DNA of 64,000 bases from Astrocystis sublimbata (GCA_022453515.1 JAJNNY010000008.1:868001-932000); one strand, 5' to 3'. Positions 47,123 to 58,652 are shown, counted from the first letter of the stretch. Numbers and translations are program-made. Notes: generated by a model not told the origin, from the letters alone.

Positions 47123-48115
47123 ATGCGATCCCTTGCTACCATTTCCCTGTTGTCCTTGCTGGCCATGTCGGCCACGGCTGTGCCGGTCGAGGACCAAGTG
47201 ATGAAGCGTGCGACATCGAGCGCGTGCCCAAGATATACCATCATCAATACTCGTGGCACTGGTGAGCGCCAGGGCCAGTCCTCCGGCTTCCGAACCATGA
47301 ACTCGCAAATCACGTCTCAGCTATCGGGCGGCAAGATTTACAACACCGTCTACCCGGCTGGCTTTGACCAGGACTCTGCCTCGGGAACTCAGGACATCAT
47401 CAACAAGATCCAGGGAACACTGCAAACCAACCCCAATGAGTGTTTCATCTTGCAAGGTTACTCTCAGGGCGCCGCTGCCACTGTTAATGCCATGCCACGT
47501 CTCAACAGCGCTCAATTTAATGCTGTAAAGGGTGTCTTCTTGATCGGAGATCCGCAGCGCCAGAAGGGATTGGCTGTAAGTATTGAACGCATGCAGCATC
47601 CTGATGATCGGGCCACACAAGGTAGCAGATCACCTTTCAAAGCTAGATGACTGACTCGAGTGCTATAGTGCAACATTGACAACAATGGAGGGACTACCAC
47701 TAAGAACGTAAGCGGGCTGTCAGCCAGAACGTCCAAGGGCATTCCAGCTGAATGGGTCAGCAAAACCTCCGACGTGTGCATATTTGTAAGTAATCTATGT
47801 GATACCTGAAGAACTGAAGTCAAATGATGACTAACATGCGGATGGCAGGGAGATGGAGTCTGTGACACCACGAACGGCCGGGGGATCAACGCTCAACAGT
47901 TAGTGTTTCCAAGTTATTTTACCACTTTTCGCATGTCATCTGCCACTACAGAGATCTCATGCTCGCGCATGCTCCTATAACAAACGAGTTGGATGCTTCT
48001 TACACGTAACGATCGCTAACTCCTTGTCTCTCACAGTCTCCAATACCCAAGAGACGCCAGCACTCAGAAATTGGGCGCTTCCTTCGCTATCCAGAAACTG
48101 GGGGGCTCCGCCTAA
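47123..48115 (+). CDS. secreted cutinase-family esterase (CE5)
   Basis: Four exons, 47123-47575, 47669-47785, 47849-47898 and 48037-48115; 232 residues, phases consistent. Signal peptide about 1-18, then a short propeptide ending in KR before ATSSACP. The catalytic triad is visible: Ser114 in GYSQG, Asp192 in GDGVCD and His207 at the exon 3/4 junction (AQH joined to LQYPRD), with the Asp-to-His spacing of about 15 seen in cutinases. The RGTGERQGQSSGF stretch forms the oxyanion region. Members hydrolyse cutin or acetylated xylan; the GTGE.QG stretch could fit either a cutinase or an acetylxylan esterase. Confidence 0.92.
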
Positions 48116-48639
48116 TATAGCTTCAATCTATAAATAAAATGTCGTTATGAGCTGGGATGTTTCACGATTATTAGAACTTGGTGGGCCAAACGGTTACTTG
48201 ACATGTATCCTCGAGTTGTGAAAAGACTTTCAAATAGACTGTTATTCTTATTCGTTGAGTACTAAAATTGATGTCTTTCATAGCTTGTTGCCTCCGAGTA
48301 TGGATTCCATCCACTGCATTATCCCCCCCCCCCCTCCCCCTTTATGAGATACGCCAGAAGATCGGGACCACCACACTGCTCCCCTAGCATAATTGATTGA
48401 CAAACGTCTTTGTATGGAATCTTTAAGATCTCCCTTGGTATTGTTACCTTGGTGGCATCCTCCGAACAAAGATTATCATATAGAGCATTGAAGCATTCTT
48501 TCACGATCGAAAGCGGCCGACCGCGTATGATTCTTTGTCATCCTACCTGGGCACAAGTGGCTTCCTAAAACTTGGCTCCTTGGATGCGACTATAGATGCT
48601 AATCCGTGATAACCAACCCTTCTAATTACTCACAGCAAG
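48116..48639. other. intergenic region with a poly-C tract
   Basis: No gene seen. Contains C12 followed by T and C5 at 48323-48340, which may cause sequencing or assembly errors. Confidence 0.5.
48323..48340 (+). repeat. poly-C homopolymer tract
   Basis: Twelve C, one T, five C. Exact length is uncertain in most sequencing technologies. Confidence 0.9.
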
Positions 48640-51069
48640 ATGTCAGCTCGGCAAATTTGGCCGTATAGGCATGTTGGGGTCGTATGTAACCCTTGGAGTC
48701 ATTTATTCCCCCTTATGGCAAGTCTCGGGAGTGTAAATTGCCGTAATAGGTATTTATACTCCCGAGAAGCCTGTAAAGCACTGTTTCATGAGCAATTCCT
48801 TTACTGTAAAAGGCAATTACTAACTCCAGCGGTTGTAGTGGCTACCCTGGTCTACCATAGTATATGACCTCGATGGTGAGTGGTTATTTGAAGAAGAACC
48901 AAATCATTTTGGTTTTCTCTTCCAAACTTCCATCCGGGAAAATATTTTCGTTGTGCAATCGAATCCGAACCCGAGACTTTATGTCAACAAGTTGGTGTAT
49001 CCTCGTATGTTCCATCCACTATCCTAGACTTCAGCTGCTGGACCTGCAATGTGAACCAGCACTAATTTGACAGGAAGGTGGCGAAGACTATGATGATGAT
49101 GGTAATCAACCGGTAGTGGCGGAATTGCGCTTTTCAACAACTCCGAGGGCAGATGTAATGCTTCCGAGAACATTGACTGTTAGGGGTCGGCAGAGGACAT
49201 ATTTTGCTGAGCTCGACATCTGGCAACACTTTGGTGACGAAAGACGTTCTTTGTACTTTAGGTGAGCTCAATTTCGACTTCGAATAAATTCAACACTGAC
49301 CACGGCGCATAGACATTATAACGGCGGCTCACTTGATAAACTCATAGCCCACCATCGTAGTCGGGGTCGAGCGGTTCCCGAACATTTCATATGGCACGTG
49401 CTGTTGACTCTCATAGAAGCGGTGAGATTTCTCAAGTTTGGCGTGTCACCAGACGGAAAGGAAGCCCCTGAGGGCTGGGTTGGTAAGTCAGCGTAGACCC
49501 AATTTCCTATATTGGTGTCAGGTCAAATGTGAGGAGTGCTAACGAATATGTCGCTGAAGCTATCCACCATCGCAAGTTAGTATAGTTGAGTCTTTGGTTC
49601 GCTAATTCGGCAAATGTTCTGCTTGAAAAAACGCTTCATGAAACACCTGATTTATCAATAAAAAGCTCCCCAACGATGGTAGATTCTAACTCTTTTTCTC
49701 TAATAGAATATCAGCCAGTAATAGTACGTTAGATAATGGCCTGTGTTGTTACCCTATCAATGGGGCCGATATAACCTTTGACCCAAATGCTCCAAAAGTT
49801 CTCTAAACCAACCTGGGGGCACACTTACTGACCAAAGTTCAATAAGTCTTCGTTCATTATCCTCCGCAAGCCGAGGACGAGCCCGATCTAGGATTTGAAG
49901 AGAATGCCTTCCCTGAACTGGTACTCGGTGACTTTGGGGATGCGGCACTGCAAACCGATCAAGACACCGAATTAGGTCGGCGTAGGATCTATAATGGTTT
50001 CTGGGACCAGCCCGGCGTGATAGCAGATTGGCATGACACGTATAGCATTTTCGCCACCGCGAAGCATTTGGCATCTCAAATACCACCCGGAGAACTTAGC
50101 CTCGGTATGTCACACCTTTCCAAAAGCTACGATATGAACCAGCAGGCGTACAAGCTGGTATGGTCCCAGGAACTTGGAATAAACACTTGGGTGTGATGTG
50201 TTATCGATGCTAATATTTACATATCAAATCAGCTAGCGAGATAAATGACAACTTGGGGGTGAATGAGCGACCATATTCAGACGAGTTGATTTGGTTGCTC
50301 CAAGAGTTTGAGTGGCCTAACATTGAGCACTTTCCTGCTATCACAGACCAGCAGGAGATCGAGGGCGAGATGGTGCCAAATTATGCACATATTCAAAACA
50401 GTATGCAACCCCTGGAGTTATTTATTCCCCCTTCTGGCAAGTCTCGGGAGCATAAATTGCCCTAACAGGTAGTTATACTTCCCGAGAAAACGCCTGCAAA
50501 CCACTGTTTCCCGGGCAATTATTTTACTGTAAAAGGCAATTACTAACTCCAGCGGTTTTGCAGTGCAATGGGTGATTGACCATTGGCTGGACGATGTGAG
50601 GAGACACGTGCAGTCGTATCGAAACCCTGACGTTAACGCATTACCTGATCGTTGGTGGAGTAAGTGATCGTGATCTCATCTCTGAACAAGATTGTTTCCT
50701 TTTTCACAGTCGAGGCTATGACAAGGCTTCACAAGTTTCTCTATCTGTCAACAGTCACTCACGTCTCTTGTAGGAAGGCTGGACGTATCGTGGACGATAC
50801 CGGACCCCTTTATGCCGTATGACTACAGGGAAACGGTAGTTGATGCGCCGAATCCTCCGGAGGGCCACGAATGTCCCGTGCCGAACCCAATGACCCAAAG
50901 AGCATTACTCGGGCCAATCCTTGAGGCCGCGGATAACCACCCTGAGCGACAAGCACATGTACTTAGATGCGTGGAATATCAGCGGCCAAGAGTCTCGGAG
51001 GTCAGAGTGCCTCCTGATCTACCTATCCCTGGCCCGCCGGGTCTCCCTGACCCCCCCGTCGCCAGTTGA
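48640..51069 (+). CDS. divergent protein-kinase-like protein with HRK in place of HRD
   Basis: Ten exons: 48640-48681, 48839-48875, 49078-49261, 49313-49482, 49560-49575, 49707-49723, 49847-50104, 50233-50400, 50564-50659 and 50774-51069; 427 residues, all phases closing. C-lobe landmarks: NGGSLDKLI, IWHVLLTLIEAVRFL, HHRKISASN (147-155, HRD equivalent with Lys150 where the catalytic Asp should be), LGDFGDA (Asp184-Phe-Gly), DTYSIFATAKHLA, and YSDELIWLLQEFEW. No glycine loop or clear ATP-binding Lys is seen in the N-terminal part, so it is probably a pseudokinase or starting to decay; the C-terminal 100 residues are Pro-rich. The 16- and 17-base exons are short but join into ISASNIFVHYPP, a kinase-like catalytic loop. 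Two introns are introner-like elements. The first two exons are the least certain. Confidence 0.65.
48682..48838 (+). mobile_element. introner-like element, copy 1 (intron 1 of the kinase-like gene)
   Basis: A 157-base intron with GTATGT donor, ACTAAC branch region and GTAG acceptor whose whole length aligns with the 163-base intron at 50401-50563. Conserved blocks: TTTATTCCCCCTT, GGCAAGTCTCGGGAG, TTTACTGTAAAAGGCAATTA and CTAACTCCAGCGGTT. It has a strong internal stem: 48724-48737 pairs with 48753-48766 with one mismatch in 14. Introner-like elements are multiplying, structured, near-identical spliceosomal introns described in Cladosporium fulvum and related fungi. Confidence 0.85.
50401..50563 (+). 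mobile_element. introner-like element, copy 2 (intron 8 of the kinase-like gene)
   Basis: A 163-base phase-1 intron aligned over its full length with copy 1. Splice sites are GTATGC and TTGCAG. The ends carry a perfect nine-base inverted repeat, CTGGAGTTA near the donor and TAACTCCAG at the branch region, and the CTCGGGAG..TTCCCGAG internal stem and TTTTACTGTAAAA palindrome are kept. Removing it joins CAAAACA to TGCAATGG and keeps the kinase C-lobe frame open, so it behaves as a true intron. Confidence 0.9.
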
Positions 51070-53549
51070 GCCTGCTGCTTAGACTTAGAGTCATAGTATC
51101 GGGGAGGTTGCCACTCCCCGCGAGGTCATGATTGGGTAGGCGGGGTTTCGCCATCGGATGTGCATTTTTAAGAGATACGAATATTTGTTGAAAGAGACAG
51201 AAAATGGAGGATACTGTCTGATTCCGAGTCCCTACGGCGCTATATAATTGTGCTTTTTGATTGTTTTATTTATCCTGATGGAGGGATTGTACAAATATAC
51301 TTGACATTAGCTATAACAGTTCAGGTCTACAGCTAGACCACAACACTACCAAAGATAGAACATTGTCAACTCGGAGGAATCGACCGTCTGTAGCCATTTA
51401 TACACGGAACCGTGACGTTGGCCTCGGCAAATGCAGTATTTATCGATTGGCAATTGAACGTTAGAGGCCCTGGATCTGAGACTAGGTACATAGTGGGCTT
51501 ACGTAGGCTTTTATAAAGGCCCTGCTCTGCGATCTTATAGTAGGTAGCATGTGATACGGTACTACCAGTATACTATGAAATTCTCATCAGTTCTCCTGTG
51601 CATTAGAGTTGCCCTCAGAGTATTCAGCTGTCCAACATGTCCTACTGTTTGGATCTACCATGCACCGCAGGTTGGAAGGTTAGTTGGAATAGTATTAGTA
51701 GCTGCAGTAGTAGTCGCAACTAGTAGCTGAGCCTTCTACTGTACTACTGTAGGCTAGGGGATGACGGCGGAAAGATAGAGCGAGGGTGCACTACGGGGTG
51801 GATCTGCTACTGTAGCGTAACGGTCGAGACGGGCCGGACGGTATCGCATACTCGTAATAGTAACAGCTTTAATAAGTAGGCGGGCTAACATCCACGAGAC
51901 AATCCATCGAGGCACTCCTTCGGTACTATGCAGTGGCTGACGACTACAGCCACATGCCGAGGCATCTATACACGAGAGTGAGGAGACGCTTGATTAGCGC
52001 ACCAAGATGACCCGCTCACTGGTAGATCGGCAGTCAGTGGGACGGATCGATGTTACGAGCTGCGCCGTAGGTAAGCTGTCACAAACAAGGTCGGCTCAAC
52101 ATGCAGCAAAGGCAGCTCCCCAGGCACTTAGGCGAGACCTAGGCACATGTGCGTAGATTGAAAAGTGGAGGTAGATCGCCCTCGATCGCCCAAGAAATAC
52201 GCACAACCACGAGGGGCACGGTGGGTGGGGTACTTACAAGGTGTCTCGGGGGTTGGGGAAGCGGGCTACGTAATCTATACTAGTAAATGTAGTGCGGAAA
52301 ATATAACTTGATTTAAGTCCCGACACGAGGGGATGGATGCAGTGACGGATCTCGTCATGGATGCAATCGCCTCTGATTCCAATCGTCATATTCCGACAGC
52401 CGAGCTGCATTCTCTTGGGGCACAGCATGCACAATAGTACATTAGGTACTGTAAGAATCATGGATGGCAATGTTACCCCAGTCGCCAGCTTTAGCCACCC
52501 GTTGGTATCTACTAGGGTGAATAAATCATTTCACGAATCGCAGTGAGTGTTGCCTTGACGGAGGTGCATTATGACTATACTACATAATAGATGGCACCGT
52601 AATTATCGATTCGTCCGAGATGGCCTTGTCTCCCAGATCTACTGTAGCGTTGGAACGCAGCAGCAGCAGCAGCAGCAGTTAACTGTCTTCGAGCACACCT
52701 GAAGATGGTGTCGTATTGCATTTTTCACTCGAGATTCTTCCATTATTGTTGCCAGCTTTGACATTGTGTCGTCATGTGAAGACGGACGGGATTGAACAAC
52801 CTTGTTATGGCCCGCTAGACTTGAACCATCCAAGGTGAAACGGCGCTCTAGCGCATGCAGGATGATGCAAATATTATCAACCGCAGAGCGAGTCTAGACT
52901 CTAGACGGACGCTAATTGGAGCACGAGCGCGCCTCTCGATGCCACCACCCGACTGACAGTCCTACTTACATACCGGGCATGCCGGGATCAAAGTATCCTG
53001 GGGTCAGGTAGCATTACCAAAATATCCACAGTTTCATATAATGATATGATATTATTAAATAGATATTAGATGTTAGCCCGCAAAAGAAGAAAGGTTTGAC
53101 ACTGGCGTGAACGCCATAACGTGTCGTGGATGGGTTGTGCCAATCAGGTGGTCGATGAAACTGCTCCGGCACGATTTGCGAACGACCTCACTGATGGGGG
53201 TGCGGGTGCATGCAGGCGTTGCTGAAGGATTCGCTAGAGGAACTGCTTCGTCAACGTCATAGCGGGGCGTCATTTTGCCCGTCTGTCACAATAACTTGAA
53301 ATGTGCAATCCATACTACTGCTACGTACATAGTATGTGTGAATCTATCATATAGTGCTGCTCGCAGCCGTTGTCACCCATTTCCCACTTCTCTCCAGTTC
53401 TCTCATATAACATAGTATATCATATACTTATATCAGGGGCGTAGGCACATCCACTTCAAGTCCTACTCTAATTACAGGCACGCTCCTTGATAATAAAATA
53501 ACTGCCAGCCAGATCTATTCCTAATTCACGTGGCACTTTACTACACATA
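51070..53549. other. 2.5 kb gene-free region
   Basis: No gene is supported. Around 51.65-51.85 kb words such as TAGTAGCTG and CTACTGTA recur. A (CAG)7 tract lies at 52658-52678. A possible 5' leader of the following gene occupies the last 100 bases. Confidence 0.5.
52658..52678 (+). repeat. CAG trinucleotide microsatellite, seven units
   Basis: Seven perfect CAG units. Read on the minus strand it encodes a run of cysteines in one short frame, which is not taken as a gene. Confidence 0.9.
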
Positions 53550-56500
53550 ATGGAGGTCGAGAGCCTGATACCCACGCTGCAACAGACGTTGTCGGACATC
53601 ATAAACACCGTCAATGGTCTCTCCACCCAGTCCCAAGATGACGAGCTCGACCGATTGGAGCAGGAGCGAGAACGCCGATTGGCAGACCTACACGCCTCCA
53701 ACGAAAGCGACAGGAAAGAAGCAGAATCCAAGCGCCGTTCCAAACTCGAGGAGATACAGAAGAAGCGAAAGCAAGAAGATGAAGAGCGAGAAGCCCGACG
53801 TCGACAAGAGGACCAGGACCTGGAGAAGGCCAATTCCGAACAGGACAAACAACTGCAAGAGAAGCATGACAGTGCCGTCGGCTCTGTTGAAGATGAGACG
53901 GATCAGAAGATGAACGAGATCGAGGAGGCAGCCAGGAAGATCTCCGAGGAAGGAGAGAAGAAGCTGCGCAACCTGGATGAGAAGAGACAGGTGAGGACAT
54001 CAGACATACTCAACATACACGGCTTTCGCGTAATTACAAGCTAACCCTGAGTTCGCAGGAATTGAACCGCCGCATCGACGAGCAGCTGAAACAATCCGTT
54101 CCCACCACTCCTGTGCGCGACAGGCGCAGATCACGGAAGGGATCCCACAACACTCCCAAAAAGGAGTCAGATGACCAACCGAAGAAAGAGTCGGATGATA
54201 CCCAGGGGAAAGATTCGGAAGAAAATCAGAAGAAAGTTTCCGATAACACCCAGAAGGTGTCCAATGATACTCAGAAGGTGTCCGATGATACTCAGAAGAA
54301 GGTGTCCGATAACTCACAGAAGAAGAAATCCGACGACACCCAGCAGGCGTCCGATGATATTCAGAAGGCGTCTGATGATACTCAGAAGAAGAGATCCGAT
54401 GACACCCAGAGGCAATCCAATGACATCCAGAAGGCGTCCGATGACACCCAGAAGAAGGAGTCCGATAACACTCAAAAGGCGTCCGATGATATTCAGAAGA
54501 AGGAGTCTCGCGATGCCGCTAAGAAAGCACCCAATGAGAATCCAAAAGGATCCGATGACACCCAGCAGAAGGAGTCTCGTGATACTGCTAAGAAAACACC
54601 CGATGACAGTTCAAAAGGATCCAATGACAATAATCAGAAGGGATCTGAAAGCAAGCCAAACAAAAACAAAGAAGATACGAAAAAGACTCCTGGGGACCGC
54701 CAGAAGAATAACCCCGACGACCCGTACAAGATTTTCGAAGACTCCAAAGTGATTGAATCCGAAGAGGCTAAGAAGAAAGGATCCAATGATCGCCAGGAAA
54801 ACGGATCCAAAGGTGCCCAGAGCAACGGGTCTGTTGACAAACCAAAGAAGGAATCCAATGGCACTCACCAAGACGAGCGCAATGATTCTTCCAAAAAGAA
54901 TGCCGACGATAATCAGAAGACTAAGTCTGATAAAAGTGAAAAGAAAAAGGACTCAGGTGACAATCAGAAAGAAAAGGCCCACGACAGTCCGAAGAAAGAC
55001 TCCGACAGGAGGCAAAAGAAGGAGTCCGATGACGCCGGAAAGGAAGAGTCTCATCATGCTTCGAAGAACAAGTCCGACGACAGTCGGAAGAATGATTCCG
55101 ACAAGAGGCAAAAGAAAGAGTCCGATGACACCGAGAAGGATGAGTCAGATCATGCTTCGAAGAAAAAGTCTGACAAGAGTCGAAAGAACGGATCCGACAG
55201 TACTCCGAAGAAATCTAGCGACAGCCAGAAATATGACCTGGAGAGTCCCAAATCGAGCTCCAAATCTAGGAGCAGGCACAACACACACTCAGATTCTCGG
55301 CCACCGTCTGCCACAGATTCGCCAGGGAAATCATCCGAGCCCAAGAAAGACGGTGAGCTGCCCTCCCCCCAATGGTCCAACAGTCCTTCGTTAGCAGCGG
55401 AGGATTTCGTTAAGAACTCGGCGATATCACTTGCGGAGGCTCTAAGAGACGACTTGTCTAATGACTCAAAGGGCAAGCCAAAAGTCGGAGAGCTTAGCTC
55501 AGACGAGGCAAAGCGGGCGGGGCCCAACGATGGCGGTAGGTGAGAACTGGGGGGTTGTATTTGTAGCGATCGGGCACTGATATGTTGTGCCAGGGAACGG
55601 TAACGAAGCTTTGAGAACCGACGACCGTGGGCAGTCAGGTCTGCAGGAAGCAACCTGTACACCCATGAAAATGGAGAGTGTAACAACACGAGGTAGTGAT
55701 GAGAATTCTGCTGCAGAATCTGAGACTGTTCTTACAAAGGGGAACGATTCTTTCGAAAATGACGGACTGTTGTCCGAAGTTGATCCGCTAGTACATGCTC
55801 GTCCTAAGGATCATAATGACATGCCAAATGGATGTTCATCGACACTCATCTCCAGACGCAAAACAGATCCAATTCTCTCCCAACAGAGTCAATTGAAGCC
55901 CCAGCCTAGCTCTGCCCAAGACTACAGGCCTAAGAGCTCGAATCTGGAAATGAAACCACGCCCTTCAGCCCCTCTACAAAGCGTCGACACTCGCATTCCT
56001 TTTGCTAAGGGGATAGACAACGGTGAGATGGGTGAAATTTACCCAACTGGTGAGAAATCCAAAGTCTTGGAGATGGAACAAGGGAAATACCATACGTCAC
56101 ATCACTCCAAAGATGACCCAGACACCACTGTTGGTATTTCAACAATTGCTCGAAATTTGTTTGTGCTGCTTCTAACACACAATCAGAAGATGATACCCTC
56201 CACACACTTCAGTCCCCGAGGCTGCCAACTACACCTACAAAGCGAAGCCCAAGGGGACAAGGTCAAAAGACAGACGATCAGATTGGGTCCCAGTGGCCAG
56301 TATCTCCGGATACATTTAAACAAAGCCACCCATCAGGCAGAGATTCTTCGGACTCTTTAAGACGTTTACGTGCTCTAGGGGAGGCGTCGCAGGCCTCATC
56401 CCAAGGCGGCTTCCCAACACCCCAAATTCGCCTGCACGATAGTCCTGTCTCCTTCGATGAAAGGAAGGTGGCCGAACGCTCGCCGCAGTTCGGATCGATC

Positions 56501-57172
56501 GCCCCATCAGATCAAGGCCAAGATACAATTTCAAGCCTCGCCAGAAGGAAAGACTTGGCCTCGCCGTTGCCCGTGGAAAATGAGACTGTTCACGGTGAGG
56601 ATCAGCTCTTCGACGATGTCAAGAGTCCGTCCGACTGGACCGAGTCCTTGAGTGATGATGAACATTCCAGCTTGCCGCCGCCTATGCCTGATAAAGGCCA
56701 AGATTTACCGGTATTGCTTGAGCCAACCTTTGAAGACGCTGTGGATGATCAGGGGTTAACAACATCAATAGGGGGCTCTAGCAGCCGGCAACTCTTGACA
56801 GGTCGAGCGAGCACCAATAGTTCACAAAGATCACTTTCAAGACAAAGGTCTAATCCAGTATTTGAAAGTCGCGACCGAATGGGCTTGAGGATGTCAGCGC
56901 AGGGCATTAGCCCAAGGCGTTATCAAAGCGGCAGGGTGCAGTCGAGAGTCACTCCTAGTCCACAGCTTAGTCGTCAAAGCTCATCGTCTTCATCGGCATC
57001 GACACCACATACGCACATGTCAAATCGTGCGAGACCTCCTGCTCGTTTGCATGTAAAACATCCTCCGAGGGATCCTGGAACATCTCCCGGTCGAGACGCT
57101 TCGCAGTCAAGCAGTCTCCGGTATGAAAAGTCAATTCTCTCGAAATTGGAGCTCTACTACTCACAATCTTAA
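53550..57172 (+). CDS. coiled-coil protein with a long Lys/Ser/Asp/Gln repeat domain
   Basis: Four exons, 53550-53990, 54059-55535, 55594-56133 and 56187-57172; 1147 residues, phases consistent. Residues about 25-160 are a charged coiled coil (DELDRLEQERERRLADL and following heptads). Residues about 180-540 consist of dozens of imperfect six- to nine-residue units such as KKESDDTQ, KASDDIQ and KKVSDNTQ. Residues 540-1147 are disordered and Ser/Pro/Arg-rich, with SRSRHNTHSDSR and SSSSSSASTP patches. The last intron (56134-56186) is needed because the frame before it stops, while the next exon stays open to 57172. I do not recognise the family; an intrinsically disordered scaffold, cytosolic or nuclear, is the most that can be said. 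No signal peptide or transmembrane segment. Confidence 0.8.
54156..55230 (+). repeat. coding repeat array, Lys-Lys-x-Ser-Asp-Asp-x-Gln units
   Basis: Units of 18-27 bases repeat through most of exon 2 of the gene at 53550. The middle part (54240-54520) is the most regular, with units such as TCCGATGATACTCAGAAG repeated with few changes, suggesting recent slippage; toward the 3' end the units drift. Confidence 0.85.
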
Positions 57173-58086
57173 AAGATCTGTCGATCCTACGAAGGCTAGA
57201 GGGCAGCTGTGGGGTATCAGAGCCGAGCAGTGCCCTCGCCATTCGAGACAGCGTGGTAGACCTCGTAAGAAGTCGTCTGGGTCTCCTGGACGAGAGCTCA
57301 ACCCGCGCGAAGTATTATTCTCACGAGCTGTGGATGATGTTGATATTAGGAGGAATTGGTTTAAAAGGTCTAAACGGGGTCTTGGCTAGGTCATCAAAAA
57401 GCTCGGCGTCTGGTGCTTGTGTACCAATTACTATTGCGTCCATCTTCAATTAATGTTTCGTGAATTTCAAATAGTATGGCGGTGTTGAAGTGGCGTTAGG
57501 TCAAGGGGTCACTACACGTAACACAGGCTTATCATGTACATATATAAGGGGTTCTTACTACTGCTCACGCAGTAATAGAATTAATAGTCAGTCAACTGAA
57601 TGTACGCTTTGATACATCATACTTCTTCACTATTAAGCAACAGCCACAGTACAATGGCACACATTATTTCAGTGCATTACTAATAAGTCAATGCTCCGAG
57701 CAACGAAAGCCGATTGACGGAGGGAAAACAGCCGATCAACTGCAAGTAATAGACACATATCACACGACATGACCTCGATGAAGCCATTCGACGGGTGCTC
57801 TGCAGCAATCCATTCCGCCCTCCCCTCCCTTCGGATCCTACCGAAAATACAGGCCCAAGTAGCTGCTGCCACACAGCCAGGTGGCGACAATAAAGTAGCT
57901 CCCGCGGAAAACAATCAGCAAGTTCAGGCACTGACTTGGGTGATGGCAGTAGCCTTTGTTTAATTGTCTTGCGCATCTGCTTGGGTGGCCAAGAGCATAC
58001 ACGTGTTCATCGATCTCTAGACGCAGCGGCGAACAAAGAGGCAAGCGGTGTGGAAGATGTAACTCATCATTATGAGACGGCGCACC
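57173..58086. other. intergenic region between convergent genes
   Basis: 3' flanks of the repeat-protein gene (+) and of the small membrane protein gene (-). Minus-strand frames at 57669-57976 contain hydrophobic stretches but no family motif and are not called. Confidence 0.45.
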
Positions 58087-58652
58087 TCATGAGTCAACAA
58101 GGGGATCTTGGAAGATTGGACAACTGCTAGGACAGGCGATGAAGTGCATCAGCACCGTACAGAGACCCCAGCGGAACTCGAGCTGTGCTACTATCCAGGT
58201 GAAGGTGATGGCCCTGTCCAGGAAACGGCAGATGTGGACGCAGGCACTGTCGGTAAAGTACTTGTGCATGATGCTGAAATGTGCCATGTAGACTGCCAGC
58301 ACGACGGGGAGGCCGAGTTTCATTTCGGGGTTCTGATCTGCCATCGCCACTTTCATCTTGGGAGTTAGTAATTGTCACTTAGTGTTGAGCAATGAATTTC
58401 CTCCTGCTTTGCTCTTGATGCCGATTGAATCTGCTAGAACGTGGAACGGAGAAAGTTACCGAAGGGCCACATACAGAGTCCTTCTTTTGTTAGAACTGCT
58501 CCTGCCAATCCGGTGCAGATAATCCATATCATCCAGATAGTTGTCGCAGTTGGGTTCGTGATTGTAGTGCAGGCATGTTGTAAGAAACGTAAGAAGTGTA
58601 GAGTCTCGAGAGCACCCAGGAGGCAGATGACCCAAACCTCTGTCAGTTCCAT
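58087..58652 (-). CDS. small multi-pass membrane protein, unknown family
   Basis: Two exons, 58652-58460 and 58349-58087, 151 residues. Donor GTAACT and acceptor GAAAG give an in-phase join (WPF to VAMADQNPEMK). Three or four hydrophobic segments are visible: LTEVWVICLLGALETLHFL, TIWMIWIICTGLAGAVL, GLPVVLAVYMAHF, and WIVAQLEFRWGLCTVLMHF. Aromatic residues are frequent. I do not recognise the family. Alternative: the two hydrophobic frames belong to separate remnants, since one acceptor a few bases upstream would give a different, hydrophilic frame. Confidence rests on frame closure plus consistent hydrophobicity. Confidence 0.4.

Noticed and set aside
36854..48115. Treating the effector candidate, peroxygenase, MFS transporter and cutinase as one biosynthetic cluster.
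   Set aside because: No core synthase or regulator is present, the genes are separated by kilobases of gene-free DNA and their orientations differ.
49560..49846. First reading of the kinase-like gene as a pseudogene with an in-frame TAG at 49583.
   Set aside because: Placing introns 49576-49706 and 49724-49846 removes the stop, uses GTTAGT and GTACGT donors, closes all phases and restores a kinase catalytic-loop sequence.
52639..52833. A minus-strand frame with a run of seven cysteines.
   Set aside because: The cysteines come from the CAG microsatellite; no other support.
58127..58378. Hydrophilic alternative frame opposite the second exon of the small membrane protein.
   Set aside because: It is Arg/His-rich without motif, whereas the competing frame continues the hydrophobic pattern in phase.
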